Part shown: positions 1 to 10,196 of the stretch, one piece after another | Layout: every line of letters begins with the position of its first letter | How positions within the stretch are numbered: the first letter of the stretch is position 1 | Source of the DNA: Pomphorhynchus laevis | Taxonomy: Eukaryota > Acanthocephala > Palaeacanthocephala > Echinorhynchida > Pomphorhynchidae | Direction of reading: 5' to 3' | Assembly (NCBI GenBank): GCA_012934845.2 | Contig: WNNJ02002291.1 | Coordinates: 1 to 64,000 of the forward strand | DNA length: 64,000 bases | Program-made: the position numbers and the translations under genes | The notes under the pieces: model-generated | Databases searched by the model: none | What the model was told of the DNA's origin: nothing | Seen by the model: only the letters and a program-made list of their open reading frames with translations

Positions 1-951
1 ATGTTAGAGGCGTTTACTGCTTGCCGGTTGATATCAATACCCAAGAATAATGGGAAAATTAGACCGATTGGTGTATCAGAGGTTGTTCGCCGCATTGTCA
101 GTAAAACCATATTGTCCTGCGTCAAAGATGATCTTCAAGACGTAGCCGGGATTGTCCAACTTTGCGCATCCCAGCGAAATGGGATCGATTTTGCGATTCA
201 CTCGCTTCGCGATACGTATTCTTCTAACCAGAGCTATGGACTTCTTGCTGTCGACGCTAAGAATGCGTTCAACTCTGTCAATCGAAATGTTATGCTACAC
301 AATATCAAACACACTTGCCCTGGGCTAGCGCATTCCTTATCTAACATTTATGCGGGCGACGCAGAACTGGTACTTGGTGGTGGATCTTTAGCATCGTGCG
401 AGGGAGTAACCCAGGGAGATCCCTTAGCCATGGCTGCCTTCGCAATGGCATCCTTACCATTGATAAGTATGATCAAGCAAGTCGTGCCAAACATTGTTCA
501 GCGTTGGTTTGCTGACGATGCGAATTTTGTAGGTTTGCCTGAGGATCTGTTGCGTGTATGGCGACTTCTCCAAATCCAAGGACCAAAATTCGAATATAAT
601 GTGAACCCTAGCAAAACCAAGATGCTCCTTCATCCGCAATCTGAAGGGGTGTATCCACTTCCCGCAGACATTGAGACACGGTTCGATGGCATCGAGGTGC
701 TTGGTGCGCCAATTGGCTCAGGCGAATTTGTAAAGGAAATTACAAAAATTAAAATATTAAAGTGGACTGAGCTTGTTTCTCGTATATCTACTGTATCACG
801 ATTTGATCCCCATGCTGCTTTCTCAGGATTCAATAAGTCGATACAATGGAAATGGACACACTTTATGAGATCGACACCAAGTGAAACGGATCTGTATTTG
901 TCCTTACGGGATATTATATTCAGTGGTTTGGCTCCCTCACTTTTCGATTAA
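1..951 (+). pseudogene. R-family reverse transcriptase, RT palm (copy 1)
   Basis: 316 codons, open from the window edge, so the listed start is not a true start. The RT signature RPIGVSEVVRRIVSK is near residue 22, LLAVDAKNAFNSVNR near residue 81, EGVTQGDPLAM near 134, and the catalytic box FADDA at bases 508-522. GDP instead of the usual PQG and Ala after ADD are shared by every R copy here. The frame stops at 949-951, but homology carries on in the same frame after it, so this is a nonsense mutation and not a natural C-terminus. Confidence 0.85.
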
Positions 952-1452
952 GATCTAAACTCAGTTATGCACGCGTTGATTTCGTCACCAATTTCAAAGG
1001 GTGGAATGGGCATTGTTGATCCAGTAAGCGCAGCTTTGACGGAGTTCGAAAGCTCGAAAAAATTTTGTAAAACATTTGATAGTGGGCTACAAGGTGATCT
1101 TCTCAGGGATGCTCAGAATAACTTGACAAAAGAGTTGAATCAAGAACGACAAAAAGTTGTGGATGAGCGTTTGGCATACATTCGATCAATCTTACCCGCC
1201 TAAATGCATCAAGCCCTGGAATTTGCACTGGGACAGGGTGCTTCCTCTTGGATTAGTGCAGTTCCAGTGAAAGCTGAATTCAGTCATTTGTGTCCACATG
1301 AATTCAGAGATGCTCTTGCGTTGCGATATGGCTTCGACCCTATCGGGATTCCCAAGGACAAGTGTGTGTGGTGATGATGCGAAACTCCCACATTTGCTTT
1401 CGTGCAAGCGAGGAGGTGTTGAATAACAAGGCATAACGCCTTACGCGATTTC

Positions 1453-2016
1453 TTGGCCACCGAAATATCACAGGTGTGTACTGGGGTTGGTGTCGAACCG
1501 ATATTACAACGGGTAGATAGTAATAACTGTTTTGATCATCGGGTCACTTGTCGAAGTGACGACGCGCGACTCGACATCGTCTGCATTGGGCTTTCTGACG
1601 CCAGATATGAGCGAACGTTCTTTGACGTTACGGTTTTCAACCATTTTGCTCCATCGTGTGCGTCTACGAGAAAAGCTGCATTTGATTTTCATGAAGCGAG
1701 AAAAAGATCAAAATACGCGGAACGTATCATCGATATCGAAAGGAGTAGATTTATGCCGCTGGTGTTCACGGCTTCTGGTGCTGCGGGACCCGACGCCATG
1801 GTTTTGCTCAGGACAATTGCTCGATTGCGTTCATCACGTGGGAATAAAAGCTATGCTGAATGCCTGTGTGGCCTCAGAAGGTCCATAAGTTTGCTGCTGT
1901 GTCGTGCTGCCTCACATGCAATCAGAGGGTGCCGGTCGACTAGGGGTCACCCATATAGTCGTGGATCCGAACGGATGGATGATTCTAATGTTTTTAGAAC
2001 AAATAATAATACATAA
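1453..2016 (+). pseudogene. R-family restriction-like endonuclease domain (copy 1)
   Basis: 187 codons aligning with the C-terminus of R copy 2. Visible pieces: a residual RHNALRDFLAT motif just upstream (bases 1430-1465, frame-shifted), then DDARLDIVC (the R/K-x-D acid of REL nucleases), FFDVTVFNHFAPS (second acid), and a KRSKYAERI basic/Tyr motif. The tail reads IRGCRSTRG. In the R2 group this domain nicks the target DNA for target-primed reverse transcription. The assignment rests on motif order and not on overall similarity, so it is firm for the REL type and open for the clade. Confidence 0.7.
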
Positions 2017-2105
2017 CAATGTTAAATGTATATTGGCCCATTTGAAGGAACTATATGTTGTAATTAATAATATATTTTTAAAAAATATTAAAAATTATTA
2101 TTATT

Positions 2106-2735
2106 AAATGCAAAGGATGCCGGTGTAAGAAGACAGGTTCACAGTGCACAAACTTTTCAGCCCCTAATTGCACGAATAATGCGGTTCAATATTTATCTAG
2201 TATTCGTAGTAATCAAGATCACCGCAATGATTCTAGACACGTCTCACCTCTCATTCATCAAGCAGATTTTGCGAATCCAGATCCAACAATCAACAGCACA
2301 GTCATTCAACCTCAGACTGATCAACTAACAGAGCAAATTTTTCTTAACTGCGACAGAGCTGTTAAAATGCTGACTGCATATGCTTCTTCCAAGAATAGTC
2401 ACAGTTATCGAAATGCAATCGATGCGATTTACAGCGAAGTAATATCGTGGCGTCCTAATTTGTACAGCTTATTTAAATGCAATGCTGCAAACTCTTTTAT
2501 TGACAAACTGAGTTCTCTCTATATGATCGCAAGTGATAATCCGCTGAACATGTCATCTACTCTAAAGTCGATAGTTGTGCTATGCCAATTGGTACTTCAA
2601 CGGACACGAAATTCTGGATGCAAATTAGTGAGATCAAACATTCAACGACGACTTAAGCTTTGGGCAGACCACGAACTACACAATGTAAATCCCATTGTTC
2701 TACTGCAAAATGGACTGACAGGTTTTGTAGATTAA
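2106..2735 (+). pseudogene. R-family N-terminal region with CXC-like finger (copy 2)
   Basis: Open in one frame from the element's truncated start. The first codons keep C-x2-C-x-C-x6-C of the finger; the next expected Cys is Phe (TNF where other copies have TNC). A low-complexity linker follows, then a helical region with SWRPNLYSLFKCNAANSFIDKLSSLY, which matches QWRPNLLMLPACNASRMVIK in the copy at 55 kb. The reading frame is lost between 2660 and 2735 and homology continues in another frame. Confidence 0.7.
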
Positions 2736-5176
2736 TGCAGCAGGGCAAGATTGGAACAGCGATGCGAATACTTGAAAACCCTGAAGCTGAAATGAAGATT
2801 CTATCTTTGGGGGATTACATAGGTGGAATAACGGTGATGGAAAAACTCAAACAACTACATCCTAATTCAAGAGAAGTTTATTCTGACTCGATATTAAAAG
2901 GTCCCGTTCCTGGATCCGTCAATCATCATCCAATCAGGTTTCAATCTATTTCGGCAAGTAATATCATTTCCGCTGCACGTCGCACACAAGGATCTGCAGG
3001 CCCCTCAGGCATGGACGCACATAATTGGTGTATCATGCTAGAGTCATTTGGTCATAGTTCGATTAAATTAGCAGAATCTTTAGCTAGTTTAGCAGTCACA
3101 ATCGCTACCTCATTACTGCCATCTGGCTCTCTCAATGCTTTTACGGCTAGTCGTCTCATTCCTCTTGACAAAAATCCTGGGGTTCGACCTATTGGAATCG
3201 GAAACGTCGAAAGGAGAATCATAGGTAAAGTTTTATGCGATATTATACAAGAAGATTTACAATCAGTAGCAGGTCTTGAACAGCTATGTGCAGGTCAGCG
3301 TTGTGGGGTGGAAGCCGCAGTTCACTCAGTTGCTGAGCAATTTAGACAATCTCAATATGCTGCGATTCTGCAAGTAGATGCATCAAACGCATTCAACTGT
3401 ATAAATAGAAATCTAGCGCTGAAAAATATAGAGTTTGTGTGCCCATCTATGTCAACACTTATGGCAAATCTCTACACTGACCCAACTTCATTGTGTGTCG
3501 ATGGTGATATTATCTATGCGAAAGAAGGGTTCACACAAGGTGACCCACTCTCAATGTTTGCCTTTGCCGCAGCTTCTTTACCTCTAATAAAACGGATTCA
3601 ATCTTTAGTGCCAGATGTATCTCACAGATGGTACGCGGACGATGCGAATTGTGTAGGAAAGGTTGAGAGCTTGGTCAAGGTTTGGAACTTCCTAAGACAA
3701 AATGCACACAAGTATGAATTTATACTTAATTAGCAAAAATGTCAAGTAGTAGTACATGAACAAAATTTAGCTTCTTCTGGAACTGTATTTCAAGGATGCG
3801 GAGTTAAAATAGTCACAAATGGAACACGAATTTTGGGATCGGTTATTGGAACACAATCTTTTGTAGACGAGTTTATTACTGAAAAAGTTAGGCATTGGGC
3901 TGACCTAGTATCCAACCTTACAGATGTTGCTAAACTGAATCCTCATATTGCGTATGTGGCCCTGACTCAGTCCCTCCAGTATACGTGGACATATGTTCAA
4001 AGAACATGTGAAGGGAGTCTAAATTCATACGCCAAACTGTCTGATTCACTGTTGAAACAGCTTATTCCATCAATAACAGGTTTAATAACGGATGATGAAT
4101 ATGTCAATATGTTATTGTTGCCAAAACGATTTGGAGGCCTTGGGATTGATGATCCTAATGATGAACCAGAGAGAAAATTTCGAAACTCAAGACTAATATG
4201 TAATCCACTACTAGAACATATTACAGGAAACGCATTAAAAGACATACAAAAGAAACTCGCCGTATCTCTAAAAGAAGAAAATAATGTATTGTGGAGAGAG
4301 AGGCAGGATACTGCCTCAACTTTACGAACATCTTTTACCTCTACCTTAAGCTATTTATCACGTCCCGGAACATCAACTTGGCTATCGGCAAAACCAATAG
4401 TGAGTTACAAACGATATTTGAGTAAACGTCAATTTCAAGACGCACTTGCTATAAGATATGGCTGGCCACCTCCTAACGCACCACAAAATTGTACCTGCGG
4501 TAACTGTTTTGATCTCAGACATTGCCTTGCGTGTCAAGTTGGAGGTCTGCCAACAATAAGGCATAATGCTGTTCGCAATTTTGTTGCATCAAGATTAACC
4601 CAAGTGACGTCGTCTGTCGCGATTGAGCCTGTATTACGAACACTGCCTGAAAATGTCGAATTCGAGCGACCTACAACAACACGGGATATGGACGCAAGAC
4701 TCGACATTAAATGCAACGGTTTATTCGGTGATACATTAGAGCAGTCCTTACTGGACATTTGTACATTCAACCACCTAGCCTAATCGTATCGTTCGAATAA
4801 TCCGGATAACCACTTCAATTACCACACACAAAGGAAAATGGCCAAGTATAGCGAACGTGTTGCCAAGTTTGAAGACGCAAATTTTTACCCGTTCGTAATA
4901 GCGTGTAACGGTGCTATGGGTAATGAGGCTCAGCTAGTTCTGAAGCGGATGGCGAAATTGGAAGCTGAAAAATCTAAACGACCCTACAATCGTTGCATTG
5001 AAGACCTTAGAGTTGACATTGGTTTTGTAATGGCTAGGTCGGCTTCAGTCGCATTGCGAAATGCGAGGTCGAGAACTGGAAGGTTTGCAGGAATTGCAAT
5101 GGAAAATTTTATTGGTGATACGATAGATGATCTTAAAATTCAAGATACACTGTCGTGCCAGGATGTTCAAATTTGA
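2660..5176 (+). pseudogene. R-family RT plus REL endonuclease (copy 2)
   Basis: A single frame apart from stops at 3731-3733 and 4781-4783. From the left: RRTQGSAGPSGMDAHNW (pre-RT), LIPLDKNPGVRPIGIG, ILQVDASNAFNCINRN, EGFTQGDPLSMFAF, and the catalytic WYADDA at 3629-3646. The thumb follows, with LLLPKRFGGLGIDDP, then the knuckle CTCGNCFDLRHCLAC near 4492-4536. The nuclease motifs are RHNAVRNFVASRL, DARLDIKCNG, LLDICTFNHLA and KYSERVAKFE. The CCHC-RHN-RxD-D-KxxxY series is that of the R2-type nicking nuclease. The whole protein would be about 1,050-1,100 residues. Confidence 0.8.
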
Positions 5177-5282
5177 TATATTATTTTTTATTTCTATTGT
5201 GACCCGTTAGGTATTGTTCTACTGTTGCCCATTAGGGGACTTTGAAAGTCTTGTGTTTATTTGATTTACAATAAATATTTAA

Positions 5283-5895
5283 AAAATAAAAAATAAAAAG
5301 TTTCAATTTTTCGCTTGTGTAAATTATAAAAAATAGTAATAAAATATATTTATATAAATAGTAAAATAGTAATATAAAAAATATTAATATAAATTAATAT
5401 TAATACCCTTTTTAGTGAACAATTAAAATAGTTATTTGCAGCTAATGACTTGTGTGAAAAAAATAAAAATTAATATTTTTTATTAATATTTAATAAATTA
5501 TAATGCAAGACTGTTGACATGTATACTAGTGCAGGCAAACATGTTGTTTGTAAAAATAGAGGCAAATATTGGAGTTCCAAACATCGATTGTTTTGTTAAA
5601 TGTCTCGTAATTAATTATTTTTTTAAATTGAAAATTAATTTTTTAATAAAATATTAATTACAAGGTGAGAAAACAGGAATATTTATTTGAATACAAAAAT
5701 CCGATATTTCAACGGCACCACGGCATGTCATCATTAGGGTTGTAAATAATTAAATAATTAATTATTAATTTTAATAATTAATTTTAATAATTAATTTTTT
5801 AATTTAGCTTTTTTAATTAATTATTTTTTAATTTACCAGTGCTTTCGCAGTTCAGCCAAATGGAATAAAATTAATGTACATTAATTTTATAATGT
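5283..5895. other. AT-rich intergenic DNA
   Basis: About 600 bp that is mostly A and T, with runs of AATTAATT and similar near 5740-5830. I see no open frame with family similarity, no RNA gene and no clear terminal repeat. A short stretch near 5553 (AAATAGAGGCAA) recurs upstream of H2A.Z at 6743, but is too short to interpret. Confidence 0.5.
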
Positions 5896-5997
5896 ACAAA
5901 CACCTCCTCCGTTCACACCTTCTCGACACATGATTTACATTTTTGTTTTGTTGTGGTCAAGTAAGCGTGCGCTGGCACGCATTTGCCAGCGCACGCT
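5896..5997 (+). mobile_element. A-family LINE 3' end with fold-back junction
   Basis: The last ~85 bp of an A element: the end of ORF2 (CACCTCCTCCGTTCACACC) and the 3' hairpin GCGTGC-GCTG-GCACGC at 5965-5980. After GCATTTGCCA the usual CGTTAAAATAAAT tail is missing. In its place lies a reverse copy of the hairpin region, giving a perfect 13-bp inverted repeat (5964-5976 with 5985-5997, 8-base loop). Confidence 0.8.
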
Positions 5998-6145
5998 AGA
6001 GGGTAAAATTTCAGCCGGTCAACTCCTTGAGTTGTTAATATTAGAAGGGAGTAGCATATCATTTATATTTTCAATTAATATTAAATCTCAATTTCAAATT
6101 AAAAATGGCAATATAATCAATGGTAGAGAGTAAAAACAATTTGAT

Positions 6146-6151
6146 TTTATT
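6146..6151 (-). other. Candidate polyadenylation signal for H2A.Z
   Basis: AATAAA on the minus strand, 62 bases past the H2A.Z stop codon. Presence of a polyA signal fits a replication-independent histone variant. I looked for a canonical replication-histone 3' stem-loop after the stop and saw none. Confidence 0.5.
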
Positions 6152-6213
6152 AGCACTTACAAATGCAATATTGTTTACGATCACACTCATATACAATAAA
6201 AATACATTTTATA

Positions 6214-6603
6214 TTAATTCTCTGCCTGAGAATCCTTTTTGCCTATCAAGGCCTTGTGCACATGAGGAATGACTCCACCGCCTGCAATCGTTGCTTTAAT
6301 AAGGACGTCCAGCTCTTCATCTCCACGTATGGCCAGCTGTAGATGTCTCGGTGTGATCCGTTTGACTTTAAGATCCTTACTGGCATTGCCGGCCAATTCA
6401 AGTACCTCAGCGGTCAGGTACTCCAGGATGGCCGCTGAATATACCGCTGCCGTGGCTCCTATTCGCCCATGTCCAACTGTTTTCAGTTTTAACTGACGGT
6501 GAACACGACCTACTGGGAACTGTAGACCCGCTTTCGCAGACCTACTGATAACACGCTTTCTTTGCTTTCCGGATGAATCACCTGCGATTTTGCTCTTCGC
6601 CAT
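6214..6603 (-). CDS. H2A.Z: Histone variant H2A.Z, intronless
   Basis: 129 codons, the usual length (vertebrate H2A.Z is 128). The histone fold is almost fully conserved: [73 protein letters not shown] and the C-terminal [12 protein letters not shown]. The stretch [20 protein letters not shown], the extended acidic patch (DEELD) and the short GKK tail without SQ(E/D) mark H2A.Z and not canonical H2A or H2A.X. H2A.Z replaces H2A in nucleosomes at promoters and regulatory DNA. The N-terminal tail ([17 protein letters not shown]) is Lys-rich but diverged, which suggests a fast-evolving lineage. The frame is intact in one exon, and with no A-tail or target duplication seen I favour a live gene over a retrocopy. 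It stands alone on the minus strand. Confidence 0.96.
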   Translation of the reverse strand: MAKSKIAGDSSGKQRKRVISRSAKAGLQFPVGRVHRQLKLKTVGHGRIGATAAVYSAAILEYLTAEVLELAGNASKDLKVKRITPRHLQLAIRGDEELDVLIKATIAGGGVIPHVHKALIGKKDSQAEN

Positions 6604-7061
6604 TCAGCTTTTTTACGATGATATTATTATAGCTCGTACTCGGTTTTGCTCTCTTAATTTCGCGTCGCTATATTCCTTCACTTACAACAACCAAACTGAT
6701 GCCTTTTATGCCTAACACGCCGCCGCCATGCGAATCTGTTATAAATAGAGGCAACATTAAATTCCACGAAAGAATTGATTGCTGTAAAATGTGTTTTTGT
6801 TTCATGACCCATTTTCATAGCATATTTAAAAGAAGCGGCATCGATTGAACGTTTTATGACTGATATATAGCATTTTTATCTTTTAGCTTATCACTTCATT
6901 GGTAAAAAATTATTGTATAAATAATATTTAATTAATGTAATTGTGTGTTATCCAAGCAATTTATGGGTGGCTGATATGCAACACCCACTGAGTGTTTAAA
7001 TCTTTTCATTTGAAGGGCATCGTTCATTAACGTTACGCATGAAAACAGCCTTAGTGTATGC
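6604..7061. other. H2A.Z upstream region
   Basis: Unique DNA upstream of H2A.Z. It contains TATAAATAG on the plus strand (6740-6748), which reads CTATTTATA on the minus strand about 135 bp before the H2A.Z ATG and could serve as its TATA element. No coding similarity seen on either strand. Confidence 0.35.
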
Positions 7062-7274
7062 TTGCTGGCGCAATTTTTCCTTTATCACATTAACACAACA
7101 ATCGATAATGTCAAAATATTAACAAATAAAATAATCGATTTCAACTTAATCTCAATTAAAAGCGTATTGAGTAGTTGCACTCAAAACAGTTGGAACAGAC
7201 TCCCGTCATTTGCAATTGAATGCCGGAACATCCGAGAATTTCGGCGTGCGCTGAACAGTGTATCGCTCTCATAG
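7062..7274 (+). pseudogene. Possible LINE ORF2 C-terminal scrap
   Basis: The frame ends NSWNRLPSFAIECRNIREFRRALNSV, which fits the W-N-x-L-P ... F-x-x-x-L ending common to the CR1-like ORF2 proteins elsewhere in the window. Nothing upstream adds support, so this is a weak call. It may be chance. Confidence 0.35.
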
Positions 7275-7558
7275 GAAGTCGAACCTGATTTGGATATTTT
7301 TTTGTTTTACTGACATTGTACTTTTTTTACATTGAGATTCATCCAAACGAGCCACCGCTCATCGGCTGTAATCGGCTGTAATTATTATTAATGATAATAA
7401 TAAAAGTTATTATTATACATTGCATAATTGGATTTAAAAACCACATTCAATGGAGTTAAGCCTTTCTTCTTCTCAAACAAAAACCAAAAATTATATGATT
7501 ATAAAAAAGCTATTTTTGAAAACTACTGGTGACATTATATTAATAAGAAAGACTTTCG

Positions 7559-8167
7559 ATACAACTTTTTTAATTAACACGATCAGTAAAGTATAAACAT
7601 GCATGCTGTTTTACAACCTTCGTCGAGAAGCCGAACCTTGAATGCGCATACCATAGACGCCTAGCTTACAATGAGGCGTTTCGACCTTAGTTTACTCCAC
7701 TACAGGGTGGTATCATCAGTGTGACCCTGTAGCTACAGAACTTTGACAGTACTTAATCCTCAGTAAACCTCTGAAAGGAATTCACTAAGCGCACGCTCCT
7801 CCACCGGTGACCAGCCTTACATCTAGTATGGTTCGCGTAAGCAGTGAATTCGCAGGACATCACGTGTATTATCGTTATTTCCTTCATAAGCTTACTAAGG
7901 TTGCTATACAAGCAACACGCTTGTATACAGCTAAAGACTATGCACGATAAAAAGCTCGTGCATAGAATTAAATACTGTCGAAGTTGTGTAGCTACAGGGC
8001 CACACTGATGAGACCACCCTGTAATGATGAGTAGACTAAGGTCGAAACGCCTCATTGTAGGCTAGGCGTCTGTGGTAGGCGCATTCCGGGTTAAGCTTCC
8101 CGACGAAGGTTGTAAAAAAGCATGCAGATTTATACTTTCCTGATCGTGTTAATTAAAAAAGTTGTAT
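7559..8167. mobile_element. Foldback MITE with ~200-bp terminal inverted repeats
   Basis: The two ends are long imperfect inverted repeats. The left end CAACTTTTTTAATTAACACG (from 7562) is mirrored by CGTGTTAATTAAAAAAGTTG at 8145-8164, and the match runs inward for about 200 bp, including the blocks CAACCTTCGTCG and AATGAGGCGTTTCGACCTTAG. TA lies immediately outside each end, as expected of a Tc1/mariner-type target. No transposase is encoded in the ~200-bp centre. This is a non-autonomous element; assignment to Tc1/mariner rests only on the TA. Confidence 0.75.
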
Positions 8168-8169
8168 TT

Positions 8170-8262
8170 TATAGATGGATAATAAATAATATACTTTGTA
8201 TTAGAAAATGATACTAGATAATCAAATTTCAACAGAGGAAATATGTTATTTGCGTGTACTTG
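8170..8262 (+). repeat. Dispersed ~190-bp repeat M2, partial copy
   Basis: Shares AATATACTTTGTATTA and ACAGAGGAAATAYGT-type blocks with copies at 38405-38592 (plus) and 33112-33262 (minus). No coding capacity. Probably a small non-autonomous element. Confidence 0.45.
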
Positions 8263-8299
8263 GCCCCACCGCTATATTGGGTCGAGGAATAGAAGGTAC

Positions 8300-8612
8300 A
8301 TAAAGGAATTCATGCTTAGTGATTCATTCCTCTGAAAGGAATTCATGCTTAGTGATTCATTCCTCTAGAAGGAATTCATGCTTAGTGAATTTCATTCAGA
8401 GGTTTACTGAGTATTAAGTACTGTCGAGGTTGTGTAACTACAGAGCCACATTGATGAGACCACGCTGTAGTGATGAGTAGACTAAGGTCAAACGGCTCAT
8501 TAGAGGCAAGGCGTATGTGGTGGGCGCATTCCTGGTTACGCTTCCCGACGAAGGTTGTAAAAAAGCATGCAGGTTTATACTTTCCTGATCGTGTTAATTT
8601 AAAAAGTATTAA
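8300..8612 (+). mobile_element. Second, one-armed copy of the 7.6-kb MITE
   Basis: Repeats the right arm of the foldback MITE (GTTTACTGAG at ~8402 through CTTCCCGACGAAGGTTG and the end GATCGTGTTAATTTAAAAAG). The left arm is absent. At its left edge a ~32-bp unit (GGAATTCATGCTTAGTGA...) is repeated about three times (8306-8388). Confidence 0.65.
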
Positions 8613-8759
8613 AAGCTATTTTTTACTTCTATTAACCGGCAATACGATTTCTCTTACTCTCTTGCTGTGAAAAATACTAATATTGAACGTTAATCAAAAA
8701 ATCTGACTCAAACTTAAAAATAAATCGTTTTATGCATGGAGAATGATTTTAATAAAGTA

Positions 8760-9000
8760 ATAAAAGTATAAAATTATTTAAAAGCCTTACGGTCAACAAC
8801 AGTGAATTTGGTTACTCAAGTAAATAATATGCTTGACTTAATCTACACTAATATGGACACTTACAAAATGGAGGGTCATAATATAAAGGATATGTTTACT
8901 TGGTTACTTCGAACATTCCAATACAAGTTTATCCTCGTAAAGATAGCCAATGGAAAGTGAAACGTTCAGCCATTAAACTGACAAAGTTAATACAATGTTC
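8760..9000 (+). pseudogene. Possible remnant of a LINE AP endonuclease
   Basis: In one frame near 8780-8870 the DNA reads NLVTQVNNMLDLIYTNMDTY, resembling the 'TR..N.LDL..TN' motif of LINE AP endonucleases, but no SDH motif follows. The rest of 8613-9171 shows no features. Weak call. Confidence 0.3.
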
Positions 9001-9171
9001 TAAATAGAAAATTCCAGATGTAGAAAAAATAGTGTAGCTTAAGTGGAAGCTCATGTGACGGTATCATCTCTTTAAAAAATAATATCGCCTAAATAAATGT
9101 GCAAAAGGGCCCTATGGATATACAAAGTTATATTCCTTAGACAGAGTCACAAAAGAATGGAAAACCTTTAC

Positions 9172-10196
9172 AAACGATTTATTTTAACTTGGCAAATGCG
9201 TGACAGCGCACGCTTAAATGACCACAACAAAACAAAAATGTAAATCATATGTCAAGAAGGTGTGAACGGATGAGGGAGTTGATTCCAGGCGAGTGACGCG
9301 GCCATGAGGTAGGATCAGAGACCGTAGTTGTTGGAGTAATTAGGAACGTGGAGTAAGAGGGTATGACGGGAACGCAGCGATAGCAAGGTGGGGCGAGTGT
9401 CGTCTAAGAAAGGAAGGTTGATGAATGATGGGGAGCCGACAGCGATGAGACGAAAAGTTACGAGAAGAAGGCGGAGTTTGATGCGGATGTGGATGATGTG
9501 CTATGAGAGTTGGGCAAGATATGTTGATGTGTGGTCGAAGCAACGGAGACGAAAGAGCACTCGAACGGCGGAGTTGATTATTCGTTGTACGGGTAGGATG
9601 ATGGATTTTGGTGAATTGGCGAAAAGGCTAAGGCAGTAATCGATTTTAGGGAAAAGAAGCGATGAAAGAAGAGACATACAAGAACGGAAGTCGATAAGGG
9701 GGCGGATACGGCGGATGTCACGGAGAATTAAGTTAGATGAGCGGACCTTGTCAAGGACGAAGGATTTATGGAAAAGGTGATCATCGAATGGAAACCTAGA
9801 AAAGTGAGATTGTGTACTATGGGGAGGATCGATGAGGCAAAATATACAGTGGGAGGAGATGTGTTTGGTTTACGGGAGAAGATCCACATTATTTTGGACT
9901 TGTCAGGGTTTAGAACTAGATGGAGATTGGAGAGACGTTCGTAAATAGAAGAAATACACTTGGATGCAGAAATGCCGATTTCGTGTATGCGATGTGCGAG
10001 TGCATGAGCATAGATGAGGATGTCGTCGGCGTATTGCATGACGTTAAAGGAGAATGGTTTGATAAACGGAGAGACATCGCCAAGCAGAATAGATAAAAGC
10101 AGAGGACCTATGACTGAACCTTGTGGGACCCCGCAAAAAATAGGGATGGGATGGGAGGATGATGAATTTGGACAGACGCAAAAGGAACGGTCGGAC
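9172..10196 (-). mobile_element. A-family LINE, 5'-truncated copy
   Basis: 3' tail and hairpin at 9198-9213 (one mismatched pair) and the C-terminal ~330 codons of ORF2 up to the RT active site: a PQGSVIGPLLLSILLGDV block and YADDILIYAH (in 9728-10196). ORF2 is broken, the 9.2-9.73 kb part being in a different frame. It ends abruptly at about 10196, upstream of the RT PQG box. Confidence 0.85.

Larger units (their letters stand above)
1..2105 (+). mobile_element. R-family REL-type LINE, copy 1 (5' cut by window edge)
   Basis: Non-LTR retrotransposon encoding reverse transcriptase followed by a C-terminal restriction-like endonuclease. The frame opens at base 1 inside the RT, and the first half of the element lies outside the window. 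The order is RT palm (bases 1-700), thumb (700-1200), a CCHC knuckle near 1365-1410, then the endonuclease core (1453-1960). An AT-rich 3' UTR runs to about 2105, where a second R copy starts immediately. At least two in-frame stops (949-951 and 1201-1203) and small frame shifts around 1370-1430 show it is dead. Order and motifs match R2/NeSL/R4-type elements, but the clade is not identified. Confidence 0.85.
2106..5282 (+). mobile_element. R-family REL-type LINE, copy 2 (5'-truncated, nearly complete)
   Basis: Begins directly after copy 1, in the middle of the cysteine-rich N-terminal finger (KCKGCRCKK at 2106-2132), so only the first 30 or so codons and the 5' UTR are missing. It then runs through linker, RT, thumb, CCHC and endonuclease to a stop at 5174-5176, followed by about 100 bp of 3' UTR ending in an A/T-rich tail. 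One frame shift (about 2660-2735) and two in-frame stops (3731-3733 and 4781-4783) are the only lesions I see, so it is the best view of the whole R protein in this window. Confidence 0.85.

Noticed and set aside
6269-6496. 75-codon plus-strand frame
   Set aside because: Antisense shadow of the conserved H2A.Z gene.
6740-6748. TATAAATAG as a plus-strand promoter
   Set aside because: No plus-strand gene follows. It may serve H2A.Z on the other strand, but a TATA-like 9-mer in AT-rich DNA is weak evidence.
5553-6790. Similar AAATAGAGGCAA-containing stretches on both sides of H2A.Z
   Set aside because: Only about 12 bases match exactly; looked for terminal repeats of a retrocopy and did not find them.
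9388-9639. Basic 83-codon frame (MGRVSSKKGRLMNDGE...), seen again at 62236, 52078 and 14138 on the opposite strand
   Set aside because: It is the antisense of the A-family ORF2 C-terminal domain and recurs only because A elements recur.
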